Positions 33,950 to 45,914 of a stretch of DNA of 64,000 nucleotides are shown in pieces. The stretch comes from Lateolabrax maculatus (Eukaryota > Chordata > Actinopteri > Acropomatiformes > Lateolabracidae). The stretch spans positions 864,501 to 928,500 of the forward strand of contig CM062215.1 of NCBI GenBank assembly GCA_031216445.1, written 5' to 3'. Numbering within the stretch: position 1 is the first letter of the stretch; each line of letters opens with the position of its first letter. The position numbers were made by a program, and so were the translations under genes. The notes beneath the pieces are model-generated. The model worked only from the letters and a program-made list of their open reading frames with translations. It was not told the DNA's origin and ran no database searches.

Positions 33950-34130
33950 GATTCCTGATATTCTCTGGTTCCACACACCCAATGTGAGGATCTTTGTCAT
34001 ATATCATGTCAAGTCAAATACTTATCTGTATTTTAACATTTTACAGACCAAACAACAAATAACTGACGATGGAAATAATGAAAATATAGAAACAAAGCAG
34101 CAAAACAAACATTTTCTCACTGACTGAAGC
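33950..34130 (+). repeat. Teleost interspersed repeat fragment ('TATTCTCTGGTTCCA' family)
   Basis: GATATTCTCTGGTTCCACAC followed by AATGTGAGGATCTTTGTCAT, and further on TTTTACAGACCAAACAAC, match the same fish family as 17320-17560. Confidence 0.55.
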
Positions 34131-34733
34131 TACAACATGCCTGAAAATGAAATGAGCTGCGTAGAAAAGAGAAACTGGAATAATAATCCAGACTGTGTTT
34201 GAATCTTTGAATCCTTCAGTTATGGCCGCTGACAGAAAGAAGCTCTACAGGAAGTAGGTGGCGTTTTGTTGAACTCACAGTCATTCATTAATTCCTACTT
34301 TTCCTTTTTTATGTTTTTTTAATTATTTAATGTCGTACGCTTTATGTCTGTTTAAATAAAGGACAAGAGATCCTGCAGCGTCAATTTGGTGATTTTAAGT
34401 AGTAGTGTATTTTATTTTATTTTTATTTTTTTAAACTTACAATGAATTCAACTAAAGAAACACAAACGAGGAGCATCAAAAACTTTTTTCTGACTGACAA
34501 CAGGTGAAAATCCCCTTCCCGTTTGTTTGTGATGGCCTGCGAGGGTAAAATAAGACGTGGTGCAGAGACACACAGAGGGTCGGACGGCTGGAAGCGAGGG
34601 GACGTGGACACATTGTCCACCAATCGAGTGTCATTAACTGCTGATCTGTCTAATCCACAGATCTGATCGCTCTAATCTCCCAACAAATCCCTCAGTGTCA
34701 ACAGCAGCTCATTCAGACCGCCGGGATTAGTCC

Positions 34734-34788
34734 GGGGGGGTATTGAGCTGTACCCCCCCCCCCCAATGGAATAACAAGGGGGGGGGGG
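34734..34788. repeat. Alternating G7, C12 and G11 homopolymers
   Basis: G7 at 34734-34740, C12 at 34753-34764 and G11 at 34778-34788, separated by 12 and 13 bp. The C run can pair with either G run. Confidence 0.9.
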
Positions 34789-34965
34789 TCACAGGAAATG
34801 GAGAAGGAGACACAACAGGTTGATACTTCCACCATGACATGACCACAGTGTGAGTGTGTGTTTCTGTAACACAGCAGGAGAGAAAAAGAAACTTCCCACT
34901 TCACATTGTGCTGCTTAGTGAACCTCAATACTGTTTTTGGGGCAACTCAGATACAAGAACTTAGA

Positions 34966-35240
34966 TCTTTTACTGCAGTAAAAGTACTAATACACACTGT
35001 AAATACTGTTACAGTAAAAGTACTAATACACACTGTAAATACTGTGTCACAGTAAAAGTCCTGCAGTGAAACTGTTCCTCAGTAAAAGTCTGTGAGTATA
35101 ATCAGTTGCATGTAGTTAAAGTATTTCCACAGTAAAATGTCCCTGTGCCTGTTGTACTATTATATATTCTATCATTAGATTATTATTCCTCATCATTCAT
35201 GGAAAAGCAGGATTTTACTGTTGGAGTTGGTTTGCTGATT
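34966..35240 (+). repeat. Teleost interspersed repeat, copy 2 of the family at 3436-3740
   Basis: It carries AGATCTTTTACTGCAGTAAA, a short internal duplication of GTACTAATACACACTGTAAA, GTCTGTGAGTATAATC and TGTTGTACTATTATATATTC in the same order as copy 1. Confidence 0.7.
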
Positions 35241-35492
35241 ATTTTCTACATTAATCAATTGAGTTGGTTTGTAAAGATTAGTGTGAAAACACACAATTTC
35301 CTTTTAATTATTTCTATTTTATTTCTTTTTTAAATTTAACTACATCTATCTGCTTCTTTGAAGAAAATTGTGGAAATAAGTAAACGGGCAGTTTAGTTCT
35401 TTAAAACAATACGTGAGGTTTTTTTTACGTCTGAAACAAGACAGAGACTAAAGTACTGGGAAAAGGTATCGCAGTATTTGCGAGTTCTATAT

Positions 35493-35640
35493 TTCAGAAT
35501 CGGAATCGGGTTTATTGCCAAGTAAGTTTTCCCATACAAGGAATTTGCTGTGGTGCATTGGTGCGTAACAAGTACAGACAATTACAGACAAGTACAGACA
35601 AGACAAGTAGTGCAAGGTGCAAGGGGTGCATGATGGGAAA
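35493..35640 (+). mobile_element. Fish retroelement-like fragment ('CAGAATCGGAATCGGGTTTATTG')
   Basis: TTCAGAATCGGAATCGGGTT followed by TATTGCCAAGTAAGTTTTCC and ATACAAGGAATTTG is a text I recognise as a very common fish interspersed sequence. It ends in a tandem ACAAGTACAGACAAT repeat. Class not assigned. Confidence 0.55.
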
Positions 35641-35727
35641 AGGGGGTGAAAAAGTGAAACAGTTAAAGAAAGAGTTTTGGAACGGTGTGGGAACCTGGCA
35701 GAATCTCATTAACTCTCTTCCTGGAGA

Positions 35728-35730
<3 letters not shown>

Positions 35731-35786
<56 letters not shown>
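35731..35786 (+). repeat. (GT)28 microsatellite
   Basis: Perfect GT run followed by G-rich and GGC-rich sequence. Confidence 0.97.
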
Positions 35787-35789
<3 letters not shown>

Positions 35790-35944
35790 GGGGGGGTGTG
35801 GGGGGCGGGGCGGCGGCGGCGGCAGCTAGCATCACGGAATGTCCCGGGGGCTTCTCCTTCCTGCCCCGGCCCAGAGAGAGAGTAGGGAGGCTGGGCACGA
35901 GACTACGGCCGACAGCCCCCGGACAAAAGCCTGGAGGTGTCACT

Positions 35945-35946
<2 letters not shown>

Positions 35947-35998
<52 letters not shown>
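35947..35998 (+). repeat. (GT)n microsatellite
   Basis: A perfect GT run of about 23 units ending in GCGC. A shorter interrupted (GT)n lies at 36115-36161. Confidence 0.97.
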
Positions 35999-36264
35999 TC
36001 AGCGGGGCTCTGGCCTTCTGTCCTGCAGAGGACAGAGAGGAAATGTGAGGCCACTGGACCCAGGAAACGCATGCCTTCCCCGCCGCTGGAGTTGCTAAGG
36101 GCCTGGACCTGGCAGAGTGTGTGTGAGTGTGTGTGTGTATAACTGTGTGTGTGTGTGTGTGAACTTTTAAGAGGTGAATGGTCAGGCGTCCACAGACTTT
36201 TGTCCACGTAGTATATTAGCAGCAGGAGTCGACAGTTTTTGATGTACTCGGTACTTTGTGTGTT

Positions 36265-36536
36265 GGTGTGTTTTATTGTGTGTGTATCTCACTGTGTGTG
36301 TGTGTGTGTATATATATCTGTGTGTGTATCTCACTGTGTGTGTGTGTGTGTGTATATATATCTGTGTGTGTATCTCACTCTGTGTGTGTGTGTGTGTGTG
36401 TATATATCAGTGTGTGTGTGTGTATATATATCAGTGTGTGTGTATCTCACTCTGTGTGTGTGTGTGTGTATATATATCAGTGTGTGTGTATCTCACTGTG
36501 TGTGTGTGTGTGTATATATATCTGTGTGTGTATCTC

Positions 36537-36579
<43 letters not shown>

Positions 36580-36814
36580 CTGTGTGTGTATCTCACTCTG
36601 TGTGTGTGTGTGTATATATATCAGTGTGTGTGTATCTCACTGTGTGTGTGTGTGTATATATATCTGTGTGTGTATCTCACTCTGTGTGTGTGTGTGTGTA
36701 TATATATATCAGTGTGTGTGTATCTCACTGTGTGTGTGTGTGTGTGTGTATATATCAGTGTGTGTGTATCTCACTGTGTGTGTGTGTGTATATATATCTG
36801 TGTGTGTATCTCAC

Positions 36815-36849
<35 letters not shown>

Positions 36850-37062
36850 GTATATATCTGTGTGTGTATCTCACTCTGTGTGTGTGTGTATATATATCAG
36901 TGTGTGTGTATCTCACTGTGTGTGTGTGTGTATATATATCTGTGTGTGTATCTCACTCTGTGTGTGTGTGTGTGTATATATATATCAGTGTGTGTGTATC
37001 TCACTGTGTGTGTGTGTGTGTGTATATATATCAGTGTGTGTGTATCTCACTGTGTGTGTGTG
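36265..37062 (+). repeat. Compound VNTR, 17 units of (TG)n(TA)n CTGTGTGTGTATCTCACT
   Basis: TATCTCACT recurs 17 times, 40-60 bp apart, each after a (TG)n, a TATATATATC and a TGTGTGTG. All three forward frames stay open for about 276-300 codons because none of the blocks contains a stop; the Cys/Val/Ser/Ile repeats they predict are not proteins. Confidence 0.95.
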
Positions 37063-37149
37063 TTGCAGAAAACATCATCCCGAGCTAACGAGTCTTGAAA
37101 ACACAGCTCTGGACAGTCGAGAGGCTAATTGCACTAATTAACCACACAG

Positions 37150-37362
37150 AGAGTGTGTGTGTGTGTGTGTGTGTGTGTGACAGTATGTGTTAACATGTGT
37201 CTACTGAACGCACACACTCATATTTTGTGTGTTAATCTGTGTGTGTGTGTGTGTGTGTGTGTCCCTTATCACATCCCATTAGACAAAGTGCTGTGCTCCA
37301 GCACCAAGGCATGCTGGGTAGATAATTAAACATGAGTCCCGGTGAGATGGTTTGTGACAGGG

Positions 37363-37415
<53 letters not shown>
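37150..37415. repeat. Three microsatellites: (GT)n, (GT)n and (AC)n
   Basis: (GT)n at 37151-37179 and 37239-37262, then (AC)n at 37364-37415. The last two form an inverted pair about 100 bp apart. Confidence 0.95.
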
Positions 37416-37417
<2 letters not shown>

Positions 37418-37506
37418 TATGTCAACAGGAGCCCTGAGGGGGGTCGGTGTGTGTGTGTGTCAGTTAAATTAAATGAGAAAAATTACACCATCCAGAAGAA
37501 ACAAAC

Positions 37507-37877
37507 ACTCTGTCTCTGTCTGTGCTGTCTCTGTCTGTGCTGTCTCTGTCTGTGCTGACTCTGTCTGTGCTGACTCTGTCTGTGCTGACTCTGTCTGTGC
37601 TGTCTCTGTCTGTGCTGACTCTGTCTGTGCTGTCTCTGTCTGTAATGACTCTGTCTGTGCTGTCTCTGTCTGTAATGACTCTGTCTGTGCTGACTCTGTC
37701 TCTGCTGTCTCTGTCTGTGCTGTCTCTGTCTGTGCTGACTCTGTCTGTGCTGTCTCTGTCTGTGCTGTCTCTGTCTGTGCTGTCTCTGTCTCTGCTGTCT
37801 CTGTCTGTAATGACTCTGTCTGTGCTGACTCTGTCTGTGCTGTCTCTGTCTGTAATGACTCTGTCTCTGCTGTCTCA
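37507..37877 (+). repeat. 15-bp minisatellite, about 25 units
   Basis: Units of TGTCTCTGTCTGTGC, with variants where TGTCT becomes TGACT, or TGTGC becomes TGTAA or TCTGC, stay in 15-bp register. Because 15 is a multiple of 3, Ser/Val/Cys or Leu/Ser frames stay open on the + strand and Gln/Arg/His on the - strand; none is taken as a gene. Confidence 0.95.
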
Positions 37878-38169
37878 GTACAGCACCACGTGTGGATTCA
37901 TCCGCCGCTGGAAATAGTCCCAACAGACGCCCTATTTCCTACATATTTGTTTGATAAGAACGTCAGGAATCAATAAGAGAGCGTTGATCTCCTCTGAACC
38001 TGTTGACTGACAGCTTCATCGGCGGCTGTGTCGTGGCGTCGGGTTGTGGTCGCCGTTGGAGACGGCGTGGTGGAATGTGATTTTGTTTGGGGGGTCACTC
38101 AGGGAGTCACACTGGGCCCACTGCACTGCTCTGATTTCCTGCCTGTTGTTTGAGCTCAGGAGACCCTGC

Positions 38170-38171
<2 letters not shown>

Positions 38172-38211
<40 letters not shown>

Positions 38212-38363
38212 TACGTTCCCCCCGAGCGGCTGCTTTGTCCGGGTGTGTTTACATACACACAGTTTCCTGTTCGTCCAAAGCCAGAGGGTGTTTGGCCCGA
38301 CTGACTGACTGACTGACTGACTGACCACCGCTGGACGTCCCACCAGCTGCTCCCCCTCTCCTC

Positions 38364-38397
<34 letters not shown>
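38172..38397 (+). repeat. (GT)n at both ends and (CTGA)n between
   Basis: (GT)n at 38172-38210 and 38365-38397, with a GACT tetranucleotide run (about six units) at 38299-38325. Confidence 0.95.
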
Positions 38398-38398
<1 letters not shown>

Positions 38399-39599
38399 AA
38401 TGGGGTCACATGTCCACGACCCCTAAACAGAACTCGGACAGGGAGCTGAAAGCCGGCACACACACCCCGATAATCTCACCAGGCTGATTATCATAATTAC
38501 CACCAAACAAGTCGGTGATCAGTTTGGTCTTTAGGTGTCGAGTGTTTAAATAGTTTGAATCACAGCGAAACGAAGAGGATGATTCCAGTTGAAAGCTGGG
38601 AGGAAACATTAGAGACGGGAGGTATTTAAAACTCCTCTCTGGTGATTCATCTGACTGTTGGAGAGGCTGCAGCTTGTTCAGAGACTCACACGTGTTTATT
38701 CTGTCTCTAAAATCTAAAATCTGAAGCTGATTTTGGGGATCAATCGTCTCGGACCTCGACATCCTGCCTGGAAACATACCAGCTGATCACATTTGTGTTA
38801 TTTATTGAGGAATGTGTCCGAACTATGCACCTAAAATTAAAAGCACCCCTGTGACCTTTTATTTAAAAAAAATACATTATTTATTGCTGCTATCTGTCAA
38901 GATAACCTCCTCCATCTTGGGAGACGTCCTGCTGTGTGTTACTGTGAATACAAATAACAGAAACACTCCAAAATCTCAGTTTAAAAAGTCATTTAGTTTA
39001 TTAAGTATAAAAATCAGCTAATAAAGGGAGACTGTTTCCTCTTTTTTCAATAAAACAGCCAGTTTAAGGAGTCATGACACCTACTCTGTCTCGCTTTAAG
39101 ATACTGATCTTTAAAAATGTAAAATTAACAACAACAAGGGAAATATATTTTCTTTGCTTCAAGAACAAACAAATCTCAGATGGAAAGACTTGTTTTTCCA
39201 TCACATTCTCTCAGATCTTCAGTTTATTTTGTTTGTGCTCACATTGTTTTTTCTTCTCGTCTCGTCGAGTGTTTTGTGTATTTGTTTATGACAGAATTAA
39301 ATCAAATCAAACTCATCACTACATATATATATAAAGATAATTATTTCTAACCTTTAAAATGACACACAGATACAGATGTGTGGACAAAGCAGAAACACTG
39401 TTGAAATGAAAAGTTTCTGCTTAAAACTGCCTGAGAGGGAAATTCTTTTCAAAATTAAACCACAAACAGTGATGTTTGCAGAAAAAAATAAGAAATAAAA
39501 GTTAAAAAAAGGCTTTAAAAAATGGATTCTCCAGCTGAGCTGAGACGTACGAGCCAACACGCTGCTGTTAAAGCCCATCATTAATTACAGTCGGAGGAT

Positions 39600-39600
<1 letters not shown>

Positions 39601-39645
<45 letters not shown>
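39601..39645 (+). repeat. (GT)22 microsatellite
   Basis: Perfect run; a short (GATA)n follows near 39733-39752. Confidence 0.97.
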
Positions 39646-39647
<2 letters not shown>

Positions 39648-40029
39648 AGGTAATGAGTGGTAGGAAACAGGGTTAAGAGTGACATGGTGTCAGTGGCTCC
39701 TCTTCTGGCCTAATTAGCTCCTAATTAATAGATTAATAGATAGATAGATAGAGCGTGGATAAGAGCATCAGCTAACTGCCTGACCTAATGTGCATTAAGA
39801 TGAATCACCGTCACGCGGTCGCGTGGTCGCGTGGACGGGTTTCTAACAAGGTGAGGAGCCAAATGTGGCTCGAACTCTGCTTTAAAATTCACCCAGAAAA
39901 CCTGCACGCTTTGTTATTTATTCAATCTTACAGCAGGAAAGGAAAGACAAAAGGCAAGAAGAGGAGAAGAGGCTGAAATCAATTAGCCTTTCCCAGCGGG
40001 TCGTTAGCCGCCCTTGGATAGGCACAGAT

Positions 40030-40340
40030 AATTAAAGGGAGGGTGGTGGGGTAAGAAAGGTCTGGGCGAGGCAGAGGGGGGTTGAGATGGACTGAAATCT
40101 GCCGTGAGACTTGACTAGACAGAGATGGAGGGGTTAAATCAAACAGAGATAAAAAATAAAGAGAGAGAGACGATGCAAACGAGGAGAGAAAGAGTGGGAG
40201 AAGAGGTGGAGGAAGATGGAGGCCAAGGCGGAGCAAAGCTCCAGCGATGCCATACAGATCCAAGAAGAAGAGAAGAGGGGGAGAGAGAGAGGAAGTAAAA
40301 GAGGGGGACAGCAGGATGAAGGAAATATCAGGAACACAGT
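40030..40340 (+). repeat. Purine-rich (GA) simple stretch
   Basis: GAGAGAGA, GGAGG and GAAGAAGAG blocks without a fixed period. Open frames on the complementary strand are low-complexity. Confidence 0.6.
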
Positions 40341-41289
40341 CACTAATCGAAAATCTTTATGATCAATTAGGGAGCCAGAGATCTGAGGTCACATCCAGAT
40401 AATTGAACTGATAATTAACTGTCTACATGTCGGACCGGGAGGATCCCGGGGGTCCCGCCAGGATCCCCCAGGACACCAGCGATCCCACATGATGTGATCG
40501 GGACGGGACGACAAAACCACTCAAATCAAACCTGAGTTCAGGAAATCAGCCCAACATGAGCGTCTTCCCACAAAATGGAGCCTCAGCATGATCCCTTAAA
40601 CATTTAAAGACTCAGGTCGTCTGAGGCTCTGGGACTCTTTTGGCATAAGGAACTACATTTAAAAGTCTCTGAAGTCTTAAAAAGGTTCCTGTTAAACTTC
40701 CTGAAGTGAAAGTGACGTTCTCAGAAGTGTGCGGCGCCTCTTCAGGGTCCTGCTGTCACCACTGACCCTGACAGCTCAGGCCTCGTGGCCGGGGAAGCCA
40801 TTGACATTTCTTACTAGATTAGCTGGATGCAGATGAGTGGACCTGCCTGGCTGCGGGGGGGGGGGGCACTAACAGGGCTTCTCCTGAGCAAAGCTCCAAC
40901 AGGAAGGAGAGAGGACAGCAGTGAAGGCGCCAAAGGGCTGGTTAATGACGCTTAAAACATACAAATATGAGATTTTAACGGCACCACTGAATTAAAAACT
41001 GAAATGAAAATCAGGCATTTGCTGGATCAGATTCTACGAGTTGATACATAGATCACATGATTATATTTGTAGTGCCGCCAGTCCACGAATGTGGTGCTGA
41101 AAGCTTCTAATTCAGCCTGAGGTGAAGAATTTAAAAGACAGCAAACATTTGTTTTAAAGTTTGCTGTATAAAATAATACTTGTGATCAAATGATGATGAA
41201 TGGTTTGATCATCAGAGTCCAAAGTGACGTCTTCAAATGTCTCGTTTGGTTCGACCAACAGTCCAAAATCTAAAGATATTCAGCTTAGA

Positions 41290-41380
41290 GATATAAAATC
41301 TCCTCACATTGGAGAACCAGAGAATGTATTTGCTTCATTAAGGGCTAACGATTAATCGACAATCAAAAGTCTTGTAGTGG
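41290..41380 (-). repeat. Teleost interspersed repeat fragment
   Basis: On the - strand it holds the CGATTAATCG and ATTCTCTGGTTCTCCAATGT text of the family at 17320-17560. Confidence 0.5.
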
Positions 41381-42112
41381 GAGCCTGGTAGCTACAGACC
41401 GGTTATGGCTGACAACTATGTGTTTGTTGGCTTGTCAATCATAAAGAATATCAGCACATTGTTTGTATCGTGTTGATCAACGTCCTCTTGCTGAAAGTCA
41501 TTCCCTCGTACATTTGTCCAGGATGTTGTCATTGTATTTATGTAAATATCAGAGCATTTTCCTTAAAACCGCCCCCGTTTTCTTTGTCCTCTCACTGAAT
41601 TTAAGCTTCTACCCAAACATCCGCCTCTCTCTCTGACTGCACGCCTTCCTCTTTGCTCATGAAGAAGTGAAGTGAAACGTCGCAGCGGCAAACCGTTTCC
41701 TCGTCAGCTCATTTCAGAGCTGTAAACACAGCGAGAGGATTAGCAGAACCCCCAAAGAAAAGAGTTTCTGGAGTGAAGTGTCTCTCTGCGGCTGAAGGTT
41801 TTAAATGTTTACCAGCCGGCCGCCGCTCGCCGTGAACCCATTCAATCCAAACACATTACCCGAAAACACGAGGACTACTTTTTTCTCCCTCCCCCTTTCT
41901 CCCTTTATTTTTTATTGTATGAGCAATTTGCCGACTGAGCCAATTAGCCAAAGGGTGGGGGGGCTCTTACCGTCAGCGTACAGATTCATTTCTGCTCCAG
42001 GAGCCGGCCCCCGCTGGCTTACAGCGAGTCAGGAGCAGAGCGAGGCCCGGCCAGAGGACGGACGGAGTCACGCATGTAGGGAGCGTTATTTATTTCTTCA
42101 TTATTAAAATAA

Positions 42113-42131
42113 GGGGGGGGGGGGGGGGGGG
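42113..42131 (+). repeat. G19 homopolymer
   Basis: Nineteen consecutive G, the longest such run I noticed. It sits immediately before a conserved-looking patch. Confidence 0.95.
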
Positions 42132-42169
42132 TTAATCTGATGACTCAGGCATAAAGAATGTGCATTTAG

Positions 42170-42420
42170 TTTGTGCTTTTAGCTCGCATTAGCATAACTT
42201 CGCTGCGATGACAACCGATGAATGGCCCGATGATTGGCTCGTGTCAGCCGGCTTAATGTCAATAGTAAATTGGAGGGCTTGTTAGGCGAGTTGGGGGACG
42301 CGGTTACGGGCAGCGGCGAGGCAGTCATGTACAAAATAATGTCTATTAGGACTAATTTAATCAAGGCCTCCCTTTTACAGATGAATTAGAATGTAGGGGC
42401 CAATTATTTTTCAACGTTTG
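42170..42420. promoter_or_regulatory. Candidate conserved noncoding element in agap1 intron
   Basis: Repeat-free. TTTTAGCTCGCATTAGCATA, GATGACAACCGATGAATGGC, CGATGATTGGCTCG, GGCTTAATGTCAATAGTAAA, TCATGTACAAAATAATGTCT, AGGACTAATTTAATCAAGGC and GGGCCAATTATTTTTCAACG give many TAAT, TGAT and CCAAT cores in a balanced-GC context between microsatellites. Confidence 0.4.
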
Positions 42421-42457
42421 CACTGGCGCTGCCTGTCAGGAGGCTCTCCTTCTTCCT

Positions 42458-42485
42458 GTGTGTGTGTGTGTGCACGTGTGTGTGT

Positions 42486-42520
<35 letters not shown>

Positions 42521-42655
42521 TTAAAATGCAGGCCGTGGGGCCGGCTCATATCAGCAGGGGCTGTAGATAATGGCGGAGAGATGATGGCAGGCGGGATCGG
42601 CTAGTTAACCGACGCAGATGAAACGGAGCTCGGCTCAATCTGCACACGCTGGATT

Positions 42656-42689
<34 letters not shown>

Positions 42690-42768
42690 ACACACCCACA
42701 CACACACACACACACACACAGGTAGAAACAAGCACGCACGCACACACACACAGGTAGACACAAGCACG

Positions 42769-42807
<39 letters not shown>

Positions 42808-42850
42808 GTAGACACAAGCACAGGTAGACACAAGCACACACACACACATA
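42458..42850. repeat. Microsatellite cluster: (GT)n left, compound (AC)n right
   Basis: (GT)n with CACG interruptions at 42458-42516, and (AC)n blocks at 42658-42850 alternating with AGGTAGACACAAGCACGCAC units. The AGGTAGACACAAGCAC block repeats four times. Confidence 0.95.
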
Positions 42851-43959
42851 ATCTCACGCAAACACTTATCCACTTATGGACAGACAAAAATAACACAGTA
42901 TGAGCCAGATCTCATGAGAAATTCATAGTTGTTTATGCAAAACATGAGGGCCTTTATTTTGAAGGATTGTGGATTGTGTGGACTGAACCAGGTCAGTAAA
43001 ACCAGACCACAAACCTTAATTCTGGTTTGTTACAGTTTGGCTGGTGTAGATGGGATGAGACGAAAGGTTTTGCCCCAGATTGTGGCTTTATTTGGTAGTT
43101 TTCCGCCATTTCTTTACTAGCAGTGACATTTTCCTCACGGCGAAGATCTTTGAACACGGTAAACCTGACGAGAGGTTGGAAACGAACCAACAGGTCAGAC
43201 AAACGTATGGAACAGCTGTACGATGACAGATTATTACAGACATCTGAGGTTTAGATCATCTGCTCTTCTCACTGCTCAGATTTCTTTTCGGTGATCTCAG
43301 CTGTTAAAATGCTTTTATTATGAGACAACTCAAAATCATGTCTTCATCTTGATTTAGAAAAACTTTGTTAAATTTAAGGCTTAAAGCTCAAAGATTCATA
43401 AATAATAATTTAGAATGGATCTAGAAATATCCTTAAAGATTTTCCTAATTCAAATATTTCAACCTCAGTGTGACCCTAAAAATGTAGGTGTGTCCAAAAC
43501 ATTAGTTGTCACATGATGAAAAGGTAAAATCACATGATCTGATTATTTGTGGGTTTTAGTGGGATGTGTATGAACTGGAATGATGGATTCAAATACATAT
43601 AAAAGGCAGATAAGGCAGCCAGGAGCACCAGGATGAACCCCGTGTGCAGCTCACCATGAGAATACATCAGCGACTGGCTGTAATTAATCACGGCGAACAC
43701 GACTTTAACGCTCCGGCATCACGATCTGTTCGGACGACATGTCCTCCCTGAGCTGCAGCCTCTGATGTGGCATGTGTCCGTCTCCAATCCCACCAGTCCA
43801 ATCTGTGCTGTGATCACAGACTCAGGAGGGGAGGGGTTTCAGTTTTATGGGGTGCGAGGATGGGCTGCCTCTGACCCTGGGGGGCAATTATCTTGTGATG
43901 TGGGCCCCTTGCCCGCCTGCTTCCCCCGGTCGCCCCATCTGGTCCCCTGAGCCCAATCC

Positions 43960-44270
43960 GGCTGCCGTGTTGGGGCAGCCGCCGCACCTGCACCCCGGCC
44001 CAGATTAAAAGCCCCCGGTCTAATTTTAAATCTGTTAGCGCTGGCCTTTTCTTAGGGGGGAACAAGACTAATCTGTTCCCATAAAGGGCCCTTATTCTTT
44101 CCCCTCTCCTGGCTCCCAGCGCCGACAGACCTGCTGCTGAATTATTACTGGCCAAGCATTCGTCATGTGGGGCCCGCTGTTAAGTGTGTGGTGGCGAGGC
44201 GGCGGCGGCGCTACCACGATTCCTGCTCATTTCTCTGCTGTCTAATTAAGGTGTCATTTAGACATCTAAT
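43960..44270. promoter_or_regulatory. Candidate conserved noncoding element in agap1 intron
   Basis: Compact text including CCCAGATTAAAAGCCCCCGG, TCTAATTTTAAATCTGTTAG, GACTAATCTGTTCCCATAAA, GGGCCCTTATTCTTTCCCC and CTGCTGAATTATTACTGGCC. TAATC(T/C) is a bicoid/Otx-type core and occurs several times. No coding potential. Confidence 0.35.
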
Positions 44271-45914
44271 GTTTAGGATCAGAGTGAAAATGTAGCCTGA
44301 TGAAGCTCATTCTTCAGTCTCACATAGTGTTTTTTGTTTGCTGATTTCTGATAAGGAAGGTGGTGTTATTTTGCTCTGACGGCGTTTCCATCCTGGTGAC
44401 GTCATTCTGAGTAGCAGTCGATCCCAGAGTCAACTTAGCGTCTGTCAATTGTCAGATAATAAAATATGTTGATTTAAGTGTTGTTCTTTCTTTAAGGCGA
44501 CTCACAGAAACCTGTACAGCTACGTTGATCTCACTCATGCTTGTTGACATTGTTTCGGCAGTTATTGTCACTTAATCCTGCTTCAAAGCGCCGGAGCACA
44601 ACGCCAGACCTCTTTCAATCAATTGCTGAAAAAACTGGTTGACGTTTGGTCATTTGGAAAATGGGCACTTGTTACTTGAACTGCCAGTAGTCAAGCTGTA
44701 AATAATCATTTCCCTGAACTTGCATTACTTCTCCAGGTTTTCTTCATCACAAGTGTCAGCTGTTTTTGGAAGGACTGGATCGGTTTTGCTTCATTATCTC
44801 CATCCCAGCAGAGAATAATAGAGCAAAACAACGAGCAGAGACTGTGGACACACAAACAGGCCAAGATGCTGACCCTCTACGACAGACTGCCAAAGGTCAG
44901 GAGTTGGCATGAGGGAAGGGCGGGAGTGCGAGGACACAGGAGGCCCAGGGGACGGAGGCACATGGCCGCCAACTGCTTTCCCAGCCCGGTGGCCAGGAGG
45001 CCAGATTAGCAGCACTGTCACTTGCTGTCTGCTCAGGCCTGCTAACACGCTGCGTCAAACGGAGCCCGAGCAGGCCTTGGGTGCTGGTGTTGACGCGCCA
45101 CTCGACAGATAATTAAAACAATGAGCTGCGGCGCCAAGACCCGAGCAGCGAGGGTGTTGCAGCGGCGCCGGCCGAGCCGTCGAGCCCCTGCGGGCGCTCC
45201 AAAACGGGCGGCGCGCCCAAATTTAGCAGCCCCTTCAGCGGTGGCATCAGCTGGGGCGCGGCACGGGGCGACCACGCCAGCTGAGGTGATGACGGCCGGC
45301 CGCGGGCAGCCAGAGGTTAATGGGAACGTTTAGAGGATGGCGGAGTCTTTTTGTGGTTTGTATCAGGGAGAAAAATACTTCCAACAGGATCCCCCTGGCG
45401 CAGCAGAGCTGGCACGGTCGGTGTTCGTCCACACTGTTACCACCCTCCGAGCCTCACAGCTTAGCGGCTGCTCTTGCTGTCCCCCGTCTTCACCACTGCG
45501 AGGGACGCACGTCAACAAGTATCTCCCTTCACAATGAGGCATTGTAGTGCTGAGCGGGCGAGGCAAGACGCTGTATTCGCAGCAATGAGCTCCAGCCCTA
45601 AAACGATTAGCAGCGACAGCACCCTCATCCTCGCCGCGACTCGCTGATGTTAATGAGACCTGGACCGGCCGTCGCTGTGGGCAGACGTACGGGGAGGAGG
45701 ATGAAGGGGGGATTGAAACGAGAGGGAAAGGGGAAGATAAAGAGATGATGACAACAGTTGGAGATGGCGGGGCTCGGCCCTGTCACATATCTCATTGGAC
45801 GGGGGCGGCGCCGCGGAGGAGAGGTGCGATCTCTCTGAACATAATTCCTCCCTCCGGTCCGACCGGGAAGTCGACGGGGGGGCGATGAAGGTGTTTAATA
45901 CTGAAGCCATACTA

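Noticed and set aside
36239..37141. Three overlapping frames of 276-300 codons rich in Cys and Val
   Set aside because: They arise from (TG)n and TATATC blocks without stops in any frame.
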